DNA of 64,000 nucleotides, taken from positions 62,001 through 126,000 of the forward strand of contig JACDGS010000007.1 of assembly GCA_013821455.1 (NCBI GenBank), written 5' to 3'. A program made the translations under genes and the position numbers. The stretch's first letter is position 1. The number at the start of each line of letters is the position of its first letter. This DNA comes from Chthoniobacterales bacterium. GTDB taxonomy: Bacteria > Verrucomicrobiota > Verrucomicrobiia > Chthoniobacterales > UBA10450. The notes under the pieces were generated by a model, which ran no database searches, had not been told where the DNA came from, and saw nothing but the letters and a program-made list of their open reading frames with translations. Below are positions 25,615 through 35,306 of this stretch, piece by piece.

Positions 25615-25827
25615 ATGGACGCTTCGCTCATTGAAAATCTCATCAATGAGAACAAGCCGTTCCGGATAGAGACGGCGTCGGGACGTGTTTTCGACGTTCC
25701 GCACCGGGATTTTATCAACCTGACGCCGCGAAAGACTTCGGCCTTCGTTTTCTACGAAGAGGAAGGCAAGGAGCATTTCGCTATCGTTCCGCTGCTCACC
25801 ATTACCTCTGTCATGGCGCGGTCGTGA
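25615..25827 (+). CDS. Small conserved protein of unknown function
   Basis: A 70-residue soluble protein: IENLINENKPFRIETASGR then VPHRDFINLTPRKTSAFVFYEE and FAIVPLLTITSV. The pattern (polar N-terminal helix, then beta strands with HRDF and PLLTITSV) recurs as a short stand-alone protein in many bacteria; I know no function. The ATG at 25615 follows a GTG directly. It is convergent with mutL, 17 bp between the stops. Confidence 0.6.
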   Translation: MDASLIENLINENKPFRIETASGRVFDVPHRDFINLTPRKTSAFVFYEEEGKEHFAIVPLLTITSVMARS

Positions 25828-25844
25828 CGTGACGTGGGCGAGCG

Positions 25845-27590
25845 TTAGGGCTTCCGCCCGAATTTTTTCTCCAGCTCGCCTAACGAAATCTGAATCATGG
25901 TCGGCCGGCCGTGCGGACAGCAGTAGGGCAGCTCGCATTCGAGCAGATCGCGGATCAACTTTTCCACTTCCTGCTGGCGCAATGGGTCGTTCGCTTTCAC
26001 CGCATGGCGGCAAACCGTCTTCGCGATCATGTCTTCGCCGAGACGCAACGGCGAGGTGCTTTGGCTGGCCGATTTTAGGCTTTCGATCACGTCATGAAGC
26101 AGCCGTGCGGGATCGGCTCCGCTGAGAAAAGGCGGCAGGCTTTCCAGCTTAAAAGTGTGCCGGCCGAATTCTTCCACGCCGAGCCCCATCTTTTGCAGCG
26201 TGGCGAGGTTACGCTCGATCCATTCCGCGTCGCGCGGCGGGAGCGAGACGACTTGCGGCAGGAGCAGGCGTTGCGAAGGGACGCCTTGCTCTTCCATGCG
26301 CCGCCGCAATTCCTCGAACAAAATGCGCTCGTGCGCGGCGTGTTGATCGACCAGCACAAGACCCTCGGCGTTCTCCATCAGGACGTAGAGTTTGTTCAGC
26401 ACGCCGAGGATTTGGAAACGATGCGCCGGCAGCGTCGGCCGCTTTTCGTTAGGCGGCGCGAAACTCTGGTCGCGCACCGGGGGCTCGGTCGGCGCGATGA
26501 CGAATGCCGGCTCGGGTGCGAGCGGCGGAGATGACTCTGGCCTAACGAATGGCGGCTGGGTCGGCGGCGGCCCGCGAAACTGTTCCTGCCATGTGTGGCG
26601 ATCGCTTTCCAACGTGCGCCGAATCGCCGCAACTACAGCCTCGCGCACCCCCGCGGGATCGCGGAAGCGCACTTCGCGTTTCGCCGGGTGCACATTCACG
26701 TCCACCTCCGCGGGATCGAGCGCGATGAATAAAAACGTCACTGGAAACTGCCCCTTCATGAGCGCGGTGTGATAACCCTCTCTCAAGGCTGCGCCGACGA
26801 CCGGGCTCTCGATCGCGCGCCCGTTGACGAAGATGAACTGCTGCGCGCGGCTCGCCCGGCTCACTCCGGCCTGGCCGATGAATCCGCGCAGTTGGATTTT
26901 CGCGCGGGCACGTGGCTCGATCTCGAGCAGACGCGCGAGCAGTTCGCTGCCTAACAAGTCGCGGATGCGTTCGCGCAACAATTTTGTCCCGGGCAATTGG
27001 AAGACGAGCCGCTCGTCGCGCACAAAAGAGAATGCGATCTCGGGATGGCCGATGGCCTGTAGATTGAGCTGGTGCTCGATGTTGCGCGTCTCCGTGTTTT
27101 CCGAACGCAGAAATTTTCGGCGCGCCGGGAGATTATAAAAAAGCGAGCGCACTTCGACCTGCGTGCCCGGCGCTTCTCCGCCGTCGCGCGCGGTTTCCAA
27201 TTTCCCGCCTGAGACGATGACCTCGGTCCCGGCGACGGCTTCTTTCTCGCGAGTCGTTAGGCGAAACCGCGCCACGCTCGCAATACTAGGGAGCGCTTCG
27301 CCCCGAAAACCGAGCGTGCCGATTGTCGCGAGATCGGCCGCCGTGCGGATCTTGCTCGTCGCGTGCCGCTCGAGGCACAGAAGCGCATCGTCGCGGTCCA
27401 TCCCGACGCCGTCATCGGTCACGCGGATAAGCGATATGCCGCCGCGCCGAATCATGATTTCGATCGCCTGCGCGTGCGCGTCGATGCTGTTCTCGACCAA
27501 CTCCTTCACCACTGATGCCGGCCTTTCGATCACTTCGCCGGCCGCAACCTGGCTGGCGAGGGTATCGGAAAGAAGGTGGACACGGCTCAT
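25845..27590 (-). CDS. mutL: DNA mismatch repair endonuclease MutL
   Basis: A 581-residue GHKL ATPase that couples MutS mismatch recognition to strand removal. The N-terminal ATPase shows VAAGEVIERPASVVKELVENS, DDGVGMDRDD and GFRGEALPSIASV. The C-terminal part has the endonuclease motif DQHAAHERILFEE, CRHAVKANDPL and CPHGRPT, so this MutL should nick DNA itself and no MutH is needed. A Pro-rich linker (about 340-395) separates the halves. It starts at ATG 27590. Four copies of the 9-mer core occur inside; the stop codon is part of a near-match. Confidence 0.97.
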   Translation of the reverse strand: MSRVHLLSDTLASQVAAGEVIERPASVVKELVENSIDAHAQAIEIMIRRGGISLIRVTDDGVGMDRDDALLCLERHATSKIRTAADLATIGTLGFRGEALPSIASVARFRLTTREKEAVAGTEVIVSGGKLETARDGGEAPGTQVEVRSLFYNLPARRKFLRSENTETRNIEHQLNLQAIGHPEIAFSFVRDERLVFQLPGTKLLRERIRDLLGSELLARLLEIEPRARAKIQLRGFIGQAGVSRASRAQQFIFVNGRAIESPVVGAALREGYHTALMKGQFPVTFLFIALDPAEVDVNVHPAKREVRFRDPAGVREAVVAAIRRTLESDRHTWQEQFRGPPPTQPPFVRPESSPPLAPEPAFVIAPTEPPVRDQSFAPPNEKRPTLPAHRFQILGVLNKLYVLMENAEGLVLVDQHAAHERILFEELRRRMEEQGVPSQRLLLPQVVSLPPRDAEWIERNLATLQKMGLGVEEFGRHTFKLESLPPFLSGADPARLLHDVIESLKSASQSTSPLRLGEDMIAKTVCRHAVKANDPLRQQEVEKLIRDLLECELPYCCPHGRPTMIQISLGELEKKFGRKP

Positions 27591-27745
27591 GCGTTTCGAC
27601 TTTAGACAGCGGCTTGCGCAAACGCGAACAACCGTGCCGTCAGAAACCGCAGCTAAGATTTTTAGCTAACATCCTCGCCTGATGCATCCTCCGGAAGATC
27701 ATGTCTCGATTCAGTTTTAGCGGCGCGCGTGCGCTCAGAAACGTT

Positions 27746-28018
27746 ATGAAAAAACCTTTGATCCTTTTAGTCGGTCTCGCTATGAGCACGGCGGCGTGTG
27801 AAACCTATGTTGCCGGTCCTCCTCCTCCGCCACCGGGGCCGGGTTATTATGGCCCTGGTCCTTCGATTGGAGTGGTTGTGGAAGATCGTCCGTATTACGT
27901 CCATGGACCAAGGTATTACTCCCGCGGCGTGGTCTATCGCTGGAGACCCGGCCATTACGTTATCCGGAACGGCCGCCGCGTGTGGATTCATGGTCGCTAC
28001 GCCGGGACTGGCCCCTAG
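27746..28018 (+). CDS. Small lipoprotein with Gly/Pro/Tyr-rich YxWRxGHY motif
   Basis: Starting at ATG 27746, MKKPLILLVGLAMSTAACETY is a signal peptide with lipobox TAAC, so the protein should be lipidated at that Cys and anchored in the envelope. The mature 70 residues are rich in Pro, Gly and Tyr, and contain VYRWRPGHYVIRNGRRVWIHGRY, related to the YXWXXGHW repeats of small periplasmic proteins. No function can be given. The frame extends 15 codons upstream but the signal peptide decides the start. Confidence 0.75.
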   Translation: MKKPLILLVGLAMSTAACETYVAGPPPPPPGPGYYGPGPSIGVVVEDRPYYVHGPRYYSRGVVYRWRPGHYVIRNGRRVWIHGRYAGTGP

Positions 28019-28030
28019 ACCTCGTGATCG

Positions 28031-29623
28031 TTAGGCGAGGAGGAAGTGGCGGTTGAAATACAGCTGCAGGCCGGCCTCCGCTAGCTCGCCACGGTAGCCG
28101 ATATAACCGTCCGGCCTAACGAGTATAAGTCCGCTTTTCGTTAGGCCGTAGGCGCCATGGGCCAGGCCGGTGAGATCGTACAGGTCGGCTTTGCTCTCCG
28201 GTTCCCCGCGCGCGATGAGATAAGTGTCCACGAACCCGCCCGGTAAAGTGGTTAGCATTTTACCGAGAGCTTCGCGTTGGGAGTCGATGGCGCCGCTTGC
28301 GCCCAGAAAGAGCAGGAGGACGTGTCGCGGCAAGCGGAAAAGTTCGAAGAGCCGGCGCGCTCTCCCTTCGCCGTCGCGCAGCTCCGCGTCGGGCGCGCGT
28401 TCCCCCGCGCGCGGGCGGCCCGGGCCGTGGTTTTCCACAATGGGACTGAGGCGATAATTAATGTCCAGCTCGCTGAGATGATCGACTAGTTTGTCGGTCA
28501 GCAACCCAATTCCGCTCACCGCCGGGAGCAGAAAATCGCGCACATTTTGTGCGACGGAATTTCGCAAAGTGCCCATGCGCGTGATGCGATCGGTCAGGTT
28601 GAGCACTCCGCGCGCAACCGGCTCGCGCTCGAGCTGGTAGCTGGCCAGCAATTGGGCCGAGGCGCGACCGTTGAGGACGAGCGCGAGTTTCCAAGCCAAG
28701 TTAAACGCATCCTGGATTCCGGTGTTCATGCCCTGCCCACCGGCCGGGCTGTGAATGTGCGCGGCGTCGCCCGCGAGGAAGACGCGCAGCCTGCGGAAGT
28801 CGCGCACTTTGCGATGCGAAATATGAAAACGCGAGAGCCAGACCGGATCGCTCAACTGCGTCTGGGCGGGGCCGCGGCGATTCGTTAGGCTTTGCACGTC
28901 GTCGAGCGTGAGCTCGGGCAAATTTTCCGTGCGCGTTTGCGGCGGGATGCTCGCGACGATGCGCCAGCGCTCGCCCCCGAACGGAAACAGGCCGAGCAGC
29001 CCGTCGTCGCCCAGGTAAAGATGGATACGATCGCGCACCAGCGGCGACTCGGCGCGAACGTCGGCAAGAATGAAACTCTCCTCGTACTGCGCGCCCTCGA
29101 ATTCCACCCCGAGGGCGTGACGGGTGGTGCTATGCGCGCCGTCGCACCCGAGCAGCCACGGCGTCTCCACATTTTCGAGCTGGCCATCCGCGTGTCGCAA
29201 GGTGGCGTGGACCACATCGCTCGTTTGTTCCAAAGTCGTTAGGCAAACTTCGCGCTCGACCGCGAGGCCGAGACTGGCGAGGTGCTCGAGCAGGAGACGT
29301 TCGGTTTCCGATTGCGGCAGACTGAGCGCAAACGGAAAAGGGCTGGCGACCGAAGCGAAATCAACCGCCGCGAGCGTTTTCTCGCGGTGATGAATGGACA
29401 AGCCGCGCAGACGATGGCCAGCCGCGAGAAAGCGGTCCGCGAGGCCCATGCTTTGAAAGACCTCGAGCGTGCGCGGAAAAATGCCGAGCGCTTTGGAGTG
29501 TTGCGAACGTTCCTTATTTTGATCGACGACGCGGCAACGGATTCCGTGGCGGGCCAGCTCGCAGGCCATCGTTAGGCCAACCGGTCCGGCGCCGATGATG
29601 AGCGGGATGGGAGTGGTGGACAT
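28031..29623 (-). CDS. FAD-dependent aromatic monooxygenase (PheA/TfdB-like)
   Basis: A 530-residue flavoprotein hydroxylase. Motifs: dinucleotide fold IIGAGPVGLTMACELARHG, second FAD motif WLLGCDGAHSTTRHALG and third motif VFLAGDAAHIHSPAGGQGMNTGIQDAFNLAWKL. The C-terminal thioredoxin-like domain typical of phenol hydroxylases follows (about 400-530). It should use NAD(P)H and O2 to hydroxylate an aromatic substrate; which one is unknown, though resistance enzymes (rifampicin or tetracycline monooxygenases) share the fold. It starts at ATG 29623 and its TAA stop lies inside a 9-mer copy (28028-28035). Three further exact copies plus an inverted pair lie in the gene. Confidence 0.9.
   Translation of the reverse strand: MSTTPIPLIIGAGPVGLTMACELARHGIRCRVVDQNKERSQHSKALGIFPRTLEVFQSMGLADRFLAAGHRLRGLSIHHREKTLAAVDFASVASPFPFALSLPQSETERLLLEHLASLGLAVEREVCLTTLEQTSDVVHATLRHADGQLENVETPWLLGCDGAHSTTRHALGVEFEGAQYEESFILADVRAESPLVRDRIHLYLGDDGLLGLFPFGGERWRIVASIPPQTRTENLPELTLDDVQSLTNRRGPAQTQLSDPVWLSRFHISHRKVRDFRRLRVFLAGDAAHIHSPAGGQGMNTGIQDAFNLAWKLALVLNGRASAQLLASYQLEREPVARGVLNLTDRITRMGTLRNSVAQNVRDFLLPAVSGIGLLTDKLVDHLSELDINYRLSPIVENHGPGRPRAGERAPDAELRDGEGRARRLFELFRLPRHVLLLFLGASGAIDSQREALGKMLTTLPGGFVDTYLIARGEPESKADLYDLTGLAHGAYGLTKSGLILVRPDGYIGYRGELAEAGLQLYFNRHFLLA
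28114..28146. repeat. Inverted pair of the 9-mer inside the monooxygenase gene
   Basis: GCCTAACGA and TCGTTAGGC are separated by 15 bases, a perfect 9-bp inverted repeat. It lies near the 3' end of the monooxygenase gene (28031-29623), so the mRNA could form a hairpin. A second such pair, 17 bases apart, spans the start codon at 34655 (34629-34663). Confidence 0.7.
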
Positions 29624-29695
29624 GAATTAACTTATCACGGCGGGTGCAAAGGCGAACGGGTTTGCCGCGCTCAGCGCATCGGGAAAAAGCAGACT

Positions 29696-29856
29696 GTCAT
29701 CCCGAGCGGAGCGCAGCGGAGTAGAGGGATCCCGGGGAGCTTCCGTGAAGGTGCGCGGGCGCAACAAATTCTTCCGCGGAATGCCCTAACGAGTTCGAAA
29801 TCTTTCGGGAAACCCGGCGGGATCCTTCGACTGCGCTGCGCTCCGCTCAGGATGAG
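29696..29856. repeat. Intergenic hairpin repeat, copy 2
   Basis: The 298-bp gap 29624-29921 holds no gene but this element: left arm from TGTCATCCCGAGCGGAGCG (29695) and right arm GGGATCCTTCGACTGCGCTG to AGGATGAGG (29820-29858), partly complementary, with an internal spacer of about 95 bases. It is a longer version of the element at 18688-18783 and contains one copy of the 9-mer at 29785. Confidence 0.65.
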
Positions 29857-29921
29857 GGGTGGCGTTTACGGGGAGAGGCGCGTTTTTGCGAACCGGGCCC
29901 TCAGCTACGTCGGATGCGCTC

Positions 29922-32837
29922 CTAGGAAGATCCGTCGCGCTTGCGGCCTAGCAATTCGCGCAGGACGAAAGGCAGAATTCCGCCATGCCGGTAGTAATCG
30001 ATTTCAATCGCCGTATCGATCCGCAGCTTGACCGGGATGCTCTCCGTCGTGCCATCGGCGCGCGCGATTTCCAAGGTGAGTGTTTGGCCCGGCTGAATCG
30101 TGGCGTCATCCAAGCCGGTCACGCTGAAGACTTCCGAGCCATCCAAGCCTAACGACTGCGCGCTCGTCCCCTCGATAAATTGCAATGGCAGCACGCCCAT
30201 CCCAACGAGGTTCGAGCGGTGAATACGTTCGTAACTCGCGGCCACGACCGCTTTCACCCCTAACAATCGCGTCCCTTTCGCCGCCCAATCGCGGCTCGAG
30301 CCCGTGCCGTATTCGTGGCCGGCGAGAATGATGAGAGGCGTATTCGTTAGGCGATACTTCTCCGCCGCGTCGAAGATCGACATCTGTGCGCCTGTAGCGT
30401 CCGCTGTCTCAGCGGATTTCGGCGCGAAATACTTTGTCACGCCGCCTTCCACACTGGGCACCATTAGGTTTTTGATGCGCACGTTCGCAAACGTCCCGCG
30501 CGTCATCACGAGATCGTTCCCGCGCCGGCTGCCGTAGCTGTTGAAATCCTCCGGCTTGATCCCGCGCGAGACGAGGTATTTGCCCGCGGGCGAATTGGCC
30601 TTGATCGCGCCGGCCGGCGAGATGTGATCGGTCGTGACGGAGTCCCCGAAAATGCCTAACGGACGCGCGTCGCGAATTTCGTCGATCCTGCCGGCATTCA
30701 TGGTGAAGTCGGCAAAGAAGGGCGGGTCGTGGATGTAATCGCTGGCCTCATCCCACTCGTAAACGTCGCCCGTGCTGGAGGAAATTTCGTTCCACTTCGG
30801 ATTTTGGTCGGCGAAGTCGCGATATAATTTGCGAAAGACTTCCGGTTTAAGGGCCGACTGCATGGCGTCGCGGATTTCGCCTAACGACGGCCAGAGTTCC
30901 TTCAGGAAAACGTCGCGCCCGTCTTTGTCCTGCGCGATCGGGTCGTGCGCGAGATCGAGATTGATCTGGCCGGCGAGAGCGAAGGCGACGACGAGCGGCG
31001 GCGACATGAGGAAGTTCGCCTTGATGTTTTGGTGCACGCGCGCTTCGAAGTTGCGGTTCCCGGAAAGGACCGACGCGGCTATGAGATCGTGTTCGTTAAT
31101 GGACTTTTCGATCTGCGGATGGAGCGGCCCCGAGTTGCCGATGCAAGTGGTGCAGCCGTAGCCGACAATGTTAAAGCCGAGCTGGTCGAGATACTTTTGC
31201 AACCCGGTTTTCGCGAGGTAATCGGAGACGACACGCGAGCCGGGCGCGAGTGAAGTCTTGACCGCGGGGCTGATCGTTAGGCCGCGCTCGACCGCTTTTT
31301 TCGCGAGCAAGCCCGCGGCAAGCATGACGCTCGGGTTGCTCGTGTTCGTGCAACTCGTGATGGCAGCGATGAGGACGCTGCCGTGGCCGATGCGGCTCTG
31401 GCCCTGCTCAAAAACCTGCGCGTTTTCCGCGGCAATTTCGTTGCCCGGATCGGGCGTTGGCCGGTTGCTCACCATTTCGATTTTGTTCAGCTCATCGCCC
31501 GGCTCGATGCCTTGCTCGAGGCGATCGGTCGAGACCATCTGCTCCGTTTCCGGCGGCGCGCCGTTTAGCCTAACGAAATGGCGCGCGCCCAGATCGCCGT
31601 TGCTCTTGCCGTAGCCCCCGTCCCTGACCGGTTTCTCGAGCAGCGCGCGAAAAGCGCGGCCGAGCTCCGGCAGGTTGATGCGGTCCTGCGGACGCTTCGG
31701 CCCGGCGACGCTCGGCTGCACCTCGGCGAGGTCGAGCTCGAGATCGACGCTGTAGTCGATCTCGCCTTTGCGCGGCATGCCGAACATTTTTTGGGCGCGG
31801 AAATAATTTTCGAAAGCAGCGCATTGCTCGTCGGTGCGGCCGGTGGCGCGCAGATAATTCACGGACTCGGCGTCCACCGGGAAGTAGCCCATGGTCGCGC
31901 CGTACTCGGGCGACATGTTGCCGACGGTCGCGCGATCGGGGAGGGGAAGTTTGGCCGCGCCTTCGCCGTAGAACTCGACAAATTTTCCCACCACCTTTTG
32001 CGCGCGCAGCATTTGCGTGATGTGGAGCGCGAGGTCGGTCGCGGTGACGCCTTCGCCTAACGAGCCGGTGAGGTGCACGCCGACGACTTCCGGCGTTAAA
32101 AAATAAACGGGTTGTCCGAGCATGCCGGCTTCTGCTTCGATGCCGCCCACGCCCCAGCCCACGACACCGAGGCCGTTGATCATGGTCGTGTGGGAGTCGG
32201 TGCCGACGAGCGTGTCGGGATAGAAGATTTCCTGGTCGTTAGGCAACTTTGCGCTGAGCACACCCTTGGCGAGATATTCGAGATTCACCTGGTGCACGAT
32301 GCCGATGCCCGGCGGGACGAGGCCGAAAGTCTTGAAGGCTTGCTGACCCCATTTCAGAAATTCGTAGCGCTCACGGTTGCGCTTGAATTCCATGTCCATG
32401 TTGAGCTGCAGCGCCTGCGCGGAGCCGGCGAAATCGACCTGCACCGAGTGATCGACCACGAGATCGACCGGCACGAGCGGCTCGATAATTTTCGGATCGC
32501 CGCCGACGCGCGCCACCGCGCTGCGCATCGCCGCGAGATCGACCACGAGCGGGACGCCGGTAAAATCCTGCAAGACAATCCGCGCGACGACGAAGGGGAT
32601 TTCTTCGTTCGCGGGCGACTTCGCGTTCCAGTTCGCGAGCGTCTCGACATCCTTGCGCTGCACCTTTTTCCCGTCGCAATTGCGCAGGACCGACTCGAGC
32701 ACAATGCGGATGCTGACGGGCAGGCGCGAAATTTTCCCGACGCCTTGTTCCTCGAGCGCGGGCAGGGAATGGAACCGGCCGGTGCGACCAAGGCCGGCGT
32801 CGAACTGCTGCAAAGTCGAGAAAGTGTTGTCGCTCAT
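29922..32837 (-). CDS. acnA: Aconitate hydratase AcnA
   Basis: TCA-cycle enzyme interconverting citrate and isocitrate, 971 residues. The three [4Fe-4S] ligand cysteines are in [13 protein letters not shown] and [13 protein letters not shown]. The N-terminal [38 protein letters not shown] and C-terminal [26 protein letters not shown] complete the domain set. It is about 75 residues longer than E. coli AcnA, mainly because of extra sequence between about residues 350 and 500 (the region from [19 protein letters not shown] to [10 protein letters not shown]). It starts at ATG 32837. It may moonlight as an iron-sensitive RNA-binding protein, as AcnA does in other bacteria. Confidence 0.97.
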   Translation of the reverse strand: MSDNTFSTLQQFDAGLGRTGRFHSLPALEEQGVGKISRLPVSIRIVLESVLRNCDGKKVQRKDVETLANWNAKSPANEEIPFVVARIVLQDFTGVPLVVDLAAMRSAVARVGGDPKIIEPLVPVDLVVDHSVQVDFAGSAQALQLNMDMEFKRNRERYEFLKWGQQAFKTFGLVPPGIGIVHQVNLEYLAKGVLSAKLPNDQEIFYPDTLVGTDSHTTMINGLGVVGWGVGGIEAEAGMLGQPVYFLTPEVVGVHLTGSLGEGVTATDLALHITQMLRAQKVVGKFVEFYGEGAAKLPLPDRATVGNMSPEYGATMGYFPVDAESVNYLRATGRTDEQCAAFENYFRAQKMFGMPRKGEIDYSVDLELDLAEVQPSVAGPKRPQDRINLPELGRAFRALLEKPVRDGGYGKSNGDLGARHFVRLNGAPPETEQMVSTDRLEQGIEPGDELNKIEMVSNRPTPDPGNEIAAENAQVFEQGQSRIGHGSVLIAAITSCTNTSNPSVMLAAGLLAKKAVERGLTISPAVKTSLAPGSRVVSDYLAKTGLQKYLDQLGFNIVGYGCTTCIGNSGPLHPQIEKSINEHDLIAASVLSGNRNFEARVHQNIKANFLMSPPLVVAFALAGQINLDLAHDPIAQDKDGRDVFLKELWPSLGEIRDAMQSALKPEVFRKLYRDFADQNPKWNEISSSTGDVYEWDEASDYIHDPPFFADFTMNAGRIDEIRDARPLGIFGDSVTTDHISPAGAIKANSPAGKYLVSRGIKPEDFNSYGSRRGNDLVMTRGTFANVRIKNLMVPSVEGGVTKYFAPKSAETADATGAQMSIFDAAEKYRLTNTPLIILAGHEYGTGSSRDWAAKGTRLLGVKAVVAASYERIHRSNLVGMGVLPLQFIEGTSAQSLGLDGSEVFSVTGLDDATIQPGQTLTLEIARADGTTESIPVKLRIDTAIEIDYYRHGGILPFVLRELLGRKRDGSS

Positions 32838-32876
32838 GCGCTCAGATTAAATTGAGCGGGCGCGGACGCAACGCGG

Positions 32877-34655
32877 CTATTTCTCGAGGAGAACAAACGT
32901 GCAGTGAGAGATCCGCGGTCCGCTGGGCCAATTCTTTAATTGAACGTTATCAAAGACGAGCCGGTAACTGTGTTGGCCGGTTTTGAAATCGATCGTGGAA
33001 GCTTCGACCTGAAGCTCCGACCCATTCTCGACGGCAGTGATGAGAGCTTGCGGAAGCGGAAGGATTTGAGGGGTCGTTTCCCCAACGCCCACGACCTCAA
33101 TCTTCCCGTCGGTCTGGCCGATGGAAACGTTGCCGAACTGCTTCGGCATCCACTTCCCAGAGTCACCGCCTAAAAGCGTGACCTGCCAAAGGCGCCGATA
33201 TCCATCTATAGGCAGAGCCGTTGTCTGGTCACGGTGTGACATTTTCGAGTCAGGGGTCGACGACAGACTTCGGACGGGCGTTTTCGTCGCGATATGAAGC
33301 GCATCGATGATACCGCTCGCGTCGTTTGCGCTATTTAGTTTGGCGGGGTCCAGGACCTTGGCAAAGAATGGGCGCAACGAATCGCTGCCGTGCATCCGTA
33401 GAAGATAAACAAGTGACGAGCGGAGGCGCTCGTTATCCTGTGCAGATAAGTTGAGCGGTTCCGCGGCCGCCTGCGCAGCATTCCCCGACCAAAGATGGTG
33501 TTCCTGAAGAATTGCGACCAGGCGATGAAGCTGACTGCGCTGCGAAACCGCGCCGGCACTCCAAGGGCCGTAGGCACACGTCAGGCAAAGGATAGCCAAC
33601 GCTGCTGAAATCCAGCGTATGTCCGCGTGCCGGCGAAAAGTGAAAACGAGCGACCAGATAAAGATACAGACGCTCGCGAGCAGGCCGAAATAGCGATCTT
33701 CAGTTACGCCGTAGTCGGCGATGCGTTTGTGCACGGCCATGAAAAGGAGCACGGCCAGGGGGCCGAGCGCGGGAGGGAAAATGCGCAGGAAAATTCGCGC
33801 CCACTTTTCGTTAGGCAAATCCTGCAACGGATGCAGGAGCAAGGCGGCGAAGATTCCAACCGAGGATAAAATCAAAACAGGCAAGGCCACCCAGCCGTGG
33901 GGCCAGGCGCGCTGCGCCATGATTTTGATCGCGTAGGTATAGAGAATCGCGGCGTAAACGAAAATGAGCGGTGCGAGGGCGGATTGGGTGAAGATTTTTA
34001 GCCAGCGCGGATAATCGAGGTTCGTTTCGAGAACGGGGAAGTCGGCCGGAACGTCGCTGAGGAAAAAGATCGGCCAAAAAACTCCGGCGAGGAAGAGCCA
34101 CAAATCGAGAAAGGAGTGGTCGAGATGCAGCTCGAAAAGTTGATCGGCGCTCCAAAGGGCGATTTCCAAACCACCGGTAAGGATGGCGGCGTAAAGTGTC
34201 GTTAGGCAAAAGCGAAAGCCGAGGTAAAAATCCCATGGCCAGAAGCCGAGCTCGGGCGCGCGGCGAAGATACGGCGAGAGTGACGCGAAAAAATTGAGCG
34301 CGGCGAAAACGAGCGCCCAGCGAATGAAAACGATCAGCGGCTCATCGTTAGGCCGGGCGGAATGCGCGAGGAACCACGCCACGAGAATCGCGATGCCTAA
34401 CGACTCCGCGATGAAGCGCAGGCGCGGCGTGCGCTCGCGCAAAATGCGCAGGCCGAACAGAAGCGGAATGCCGAGGAGCGCCGTGAGCGCGAGTCGTTCG
34501 CATTGGCCGACGATGGCTTCGTTTTCGTGCCAGTGATTTGCAACGGTGCCGCAGGCGGCCGCAATCACGCCGCACAAAATGACGAGCGGAAAACGGGTTA
34601 ACGCGATCGCGATCCCCGTGCGCCATCGGCCTAACGAGAAACGCGGCCAGCTCAT
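32877..34655 (-). CDS. DUF4153-type polytopic membrane protein
   Basis: A 592-residue protein with about ten to twelve transmembrane segments in the first 400 residues and a 190-residue hydrophilic C-terminal domain. The middle contains SALAPLIFVYAAILYTYAIKI and KRIADYGVTEDRYFGLLA, which are the marks of the DUF4153 family; no function is known. The C-terminal part after about residue 400 is probably periplasmic or cytoplasmic and unrecognised. It begins at ATG 34655, whose codon lies between an inverted pair of the 9-mer (34629-34637 and 34655-34663). It follows the peroxiredoxin by 7 bp. Confidence 0.8.
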   Translation of the reverse strand: MSWPRFSLGRWRTGIAIALTRFPLVILCGVIAAACGTVANHWHENEAIVGQCERLALTALLGIPLLFGLRILRERTPRLRFIAESLGIAILVAWFLAHSARPNDEPLIVFIRWALVFAALNFFASLSPYLRRAPELGFWPWDFYLGFRFCLTTLYAAILTGGLEIALWSADQLFELHLDHSFLDLWLFLAGVFWPIFFLSDVPADFPVLETNLDYPRWLKIFTQSALAPLIFVYAAILYTYAIKIMAQRAWPHGWVALPVLILSSVGIFAALLLHPLQDLPNEKWARIFLRIFPPALGPLAVLLFMAVHKRIADYGVTEDRYFGLLASVCIFIWSLVFTFRRHADIRWISAALAILCLTCAYGPWSAGAVSQRSQLHRLVAILQEHHLWSGNAAQAAAEPLNLSAQDNERLRSSLVYLLRMHGSDSLRPFFAKVLDPAKLNSANDASGIIDALHIATKTPVRSLSSTPDSKMSHRDQTTALPIDGYRRLWQVTLLGGDSGKWMPKQFGNVSIGQTDGKIEVVGVGETTPQILPLPQALITAVENGSELQVEASTIDFKTGQHSYRLVFDNVQLKNWPSGPRISHCTFVLLEK

Positions 34656-34662
34656 CGTTAGG

Positions 34663-35157
34663 CTATTTTAACTCGGCGAGCTTGGCTTTGATCTTGTCGA
34701 AGTCGGGGACTTCGCGCGCGTCTTCGCGGACTTCGGCGTATTGAATCACGCCGTCGCGATCGACGATGAAGGCGGCGCGTTTGGCGACTCCGGCAAAACC
34801 GAGATTGAGCTGCGGAAGGAACGAGTCGTAGGCCACGCCGTAATCCTTGGTCACTTTGTGTTCGTAATCACTCAGGAGCGTGACTTTAATTTTCTCTTTC
34901 TGCGCCCAGGCTTCCTGCGAAAAAGGATTGTCGCCGCTGATGCCGTACACTTCGGCGTTGAGATCGCCGTATTCGCTCAGGCCGTTGCCGACGCTGCACA
35001 TTTCACTCGTGCAGGTGCCGGTGAAGGCCATCGGGAAAAAAAGCAGGAGAGTATTTTTGCGGCCGAAGTTTTCGCTCAGCCTAACGGGACGCGGGCCGTC
35101 GGCGGTTTTGGTGGGAAGGGTGAAATCAGGTGCCTTGCTGCCGACTGTGAGTGCCAT
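34663..35157 (-). CDS. Peroxiredoxin (AhpE/BCP-like)
   Basis: A 164-residue thiol peroxidase that reduces hydrogen and organic peroxides. The peroxidatic Cys49 is in FPMAFTGTCTSEMC, with a second Cys54 five residues on that could be the resolving residue. The remainder KVTLLSDYEHKVTKDYGVA and KRAAFIVDRDGVIQYAEV is the thioredoxin-fold core. It starts at ATG 35157 and should need an external reductant. It reads into the DUF4153 gene with 7 bp spacing, so the two form one unit. A copy of the 9-mer begins 1 base after its stop. Confidence 0.9.
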   Translation of the reverse strand: MALTVGSKAPDFTLPTKTADGPRPVRLSENFGRKNTLLLFFPMAFTGTCTSEMCSVGNGLSEYGDLNAEVYGISGDNPFSQEAWAQKEKIKVTLLSDYEHKVTKDYGVAYDSFLPQLNLGFAGVAKRAAFIVDRDGVIQYAEVREDAREVPDFDKIKAKLAELK

Positions 35158-35238
35158 AATAATCTCGGTTGAGGTTGCGCGGGGGCGTTCAGTATAGAAA
35201 CGCGCGCGGCTGGGTCAAAGGATTTGCGGACCAACAGT

Positions 35239-35306
35239 CTCGTTAGGCTAACGGACCGCCGGCGTATTCGTTAGGCAACGGCGGCCACGCCGTGTCTTCG
35301 TTAGGC
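35239..35306. repeat. Three 9-mer copies in 66 bp between genes
   Basis: TCGTTAGGC occurs at 35240, 35268 and 35298, all in the same orientation, in and just before the end of the L,D-transpeptidase gene. The first is extended to CGTTAGGCTAACG, a 13-bp palindrome, so it is half of an inverted pair. The third supplies the transpeptidase stop codon. This is the densest cluster in the window. Confidence 0.85.
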
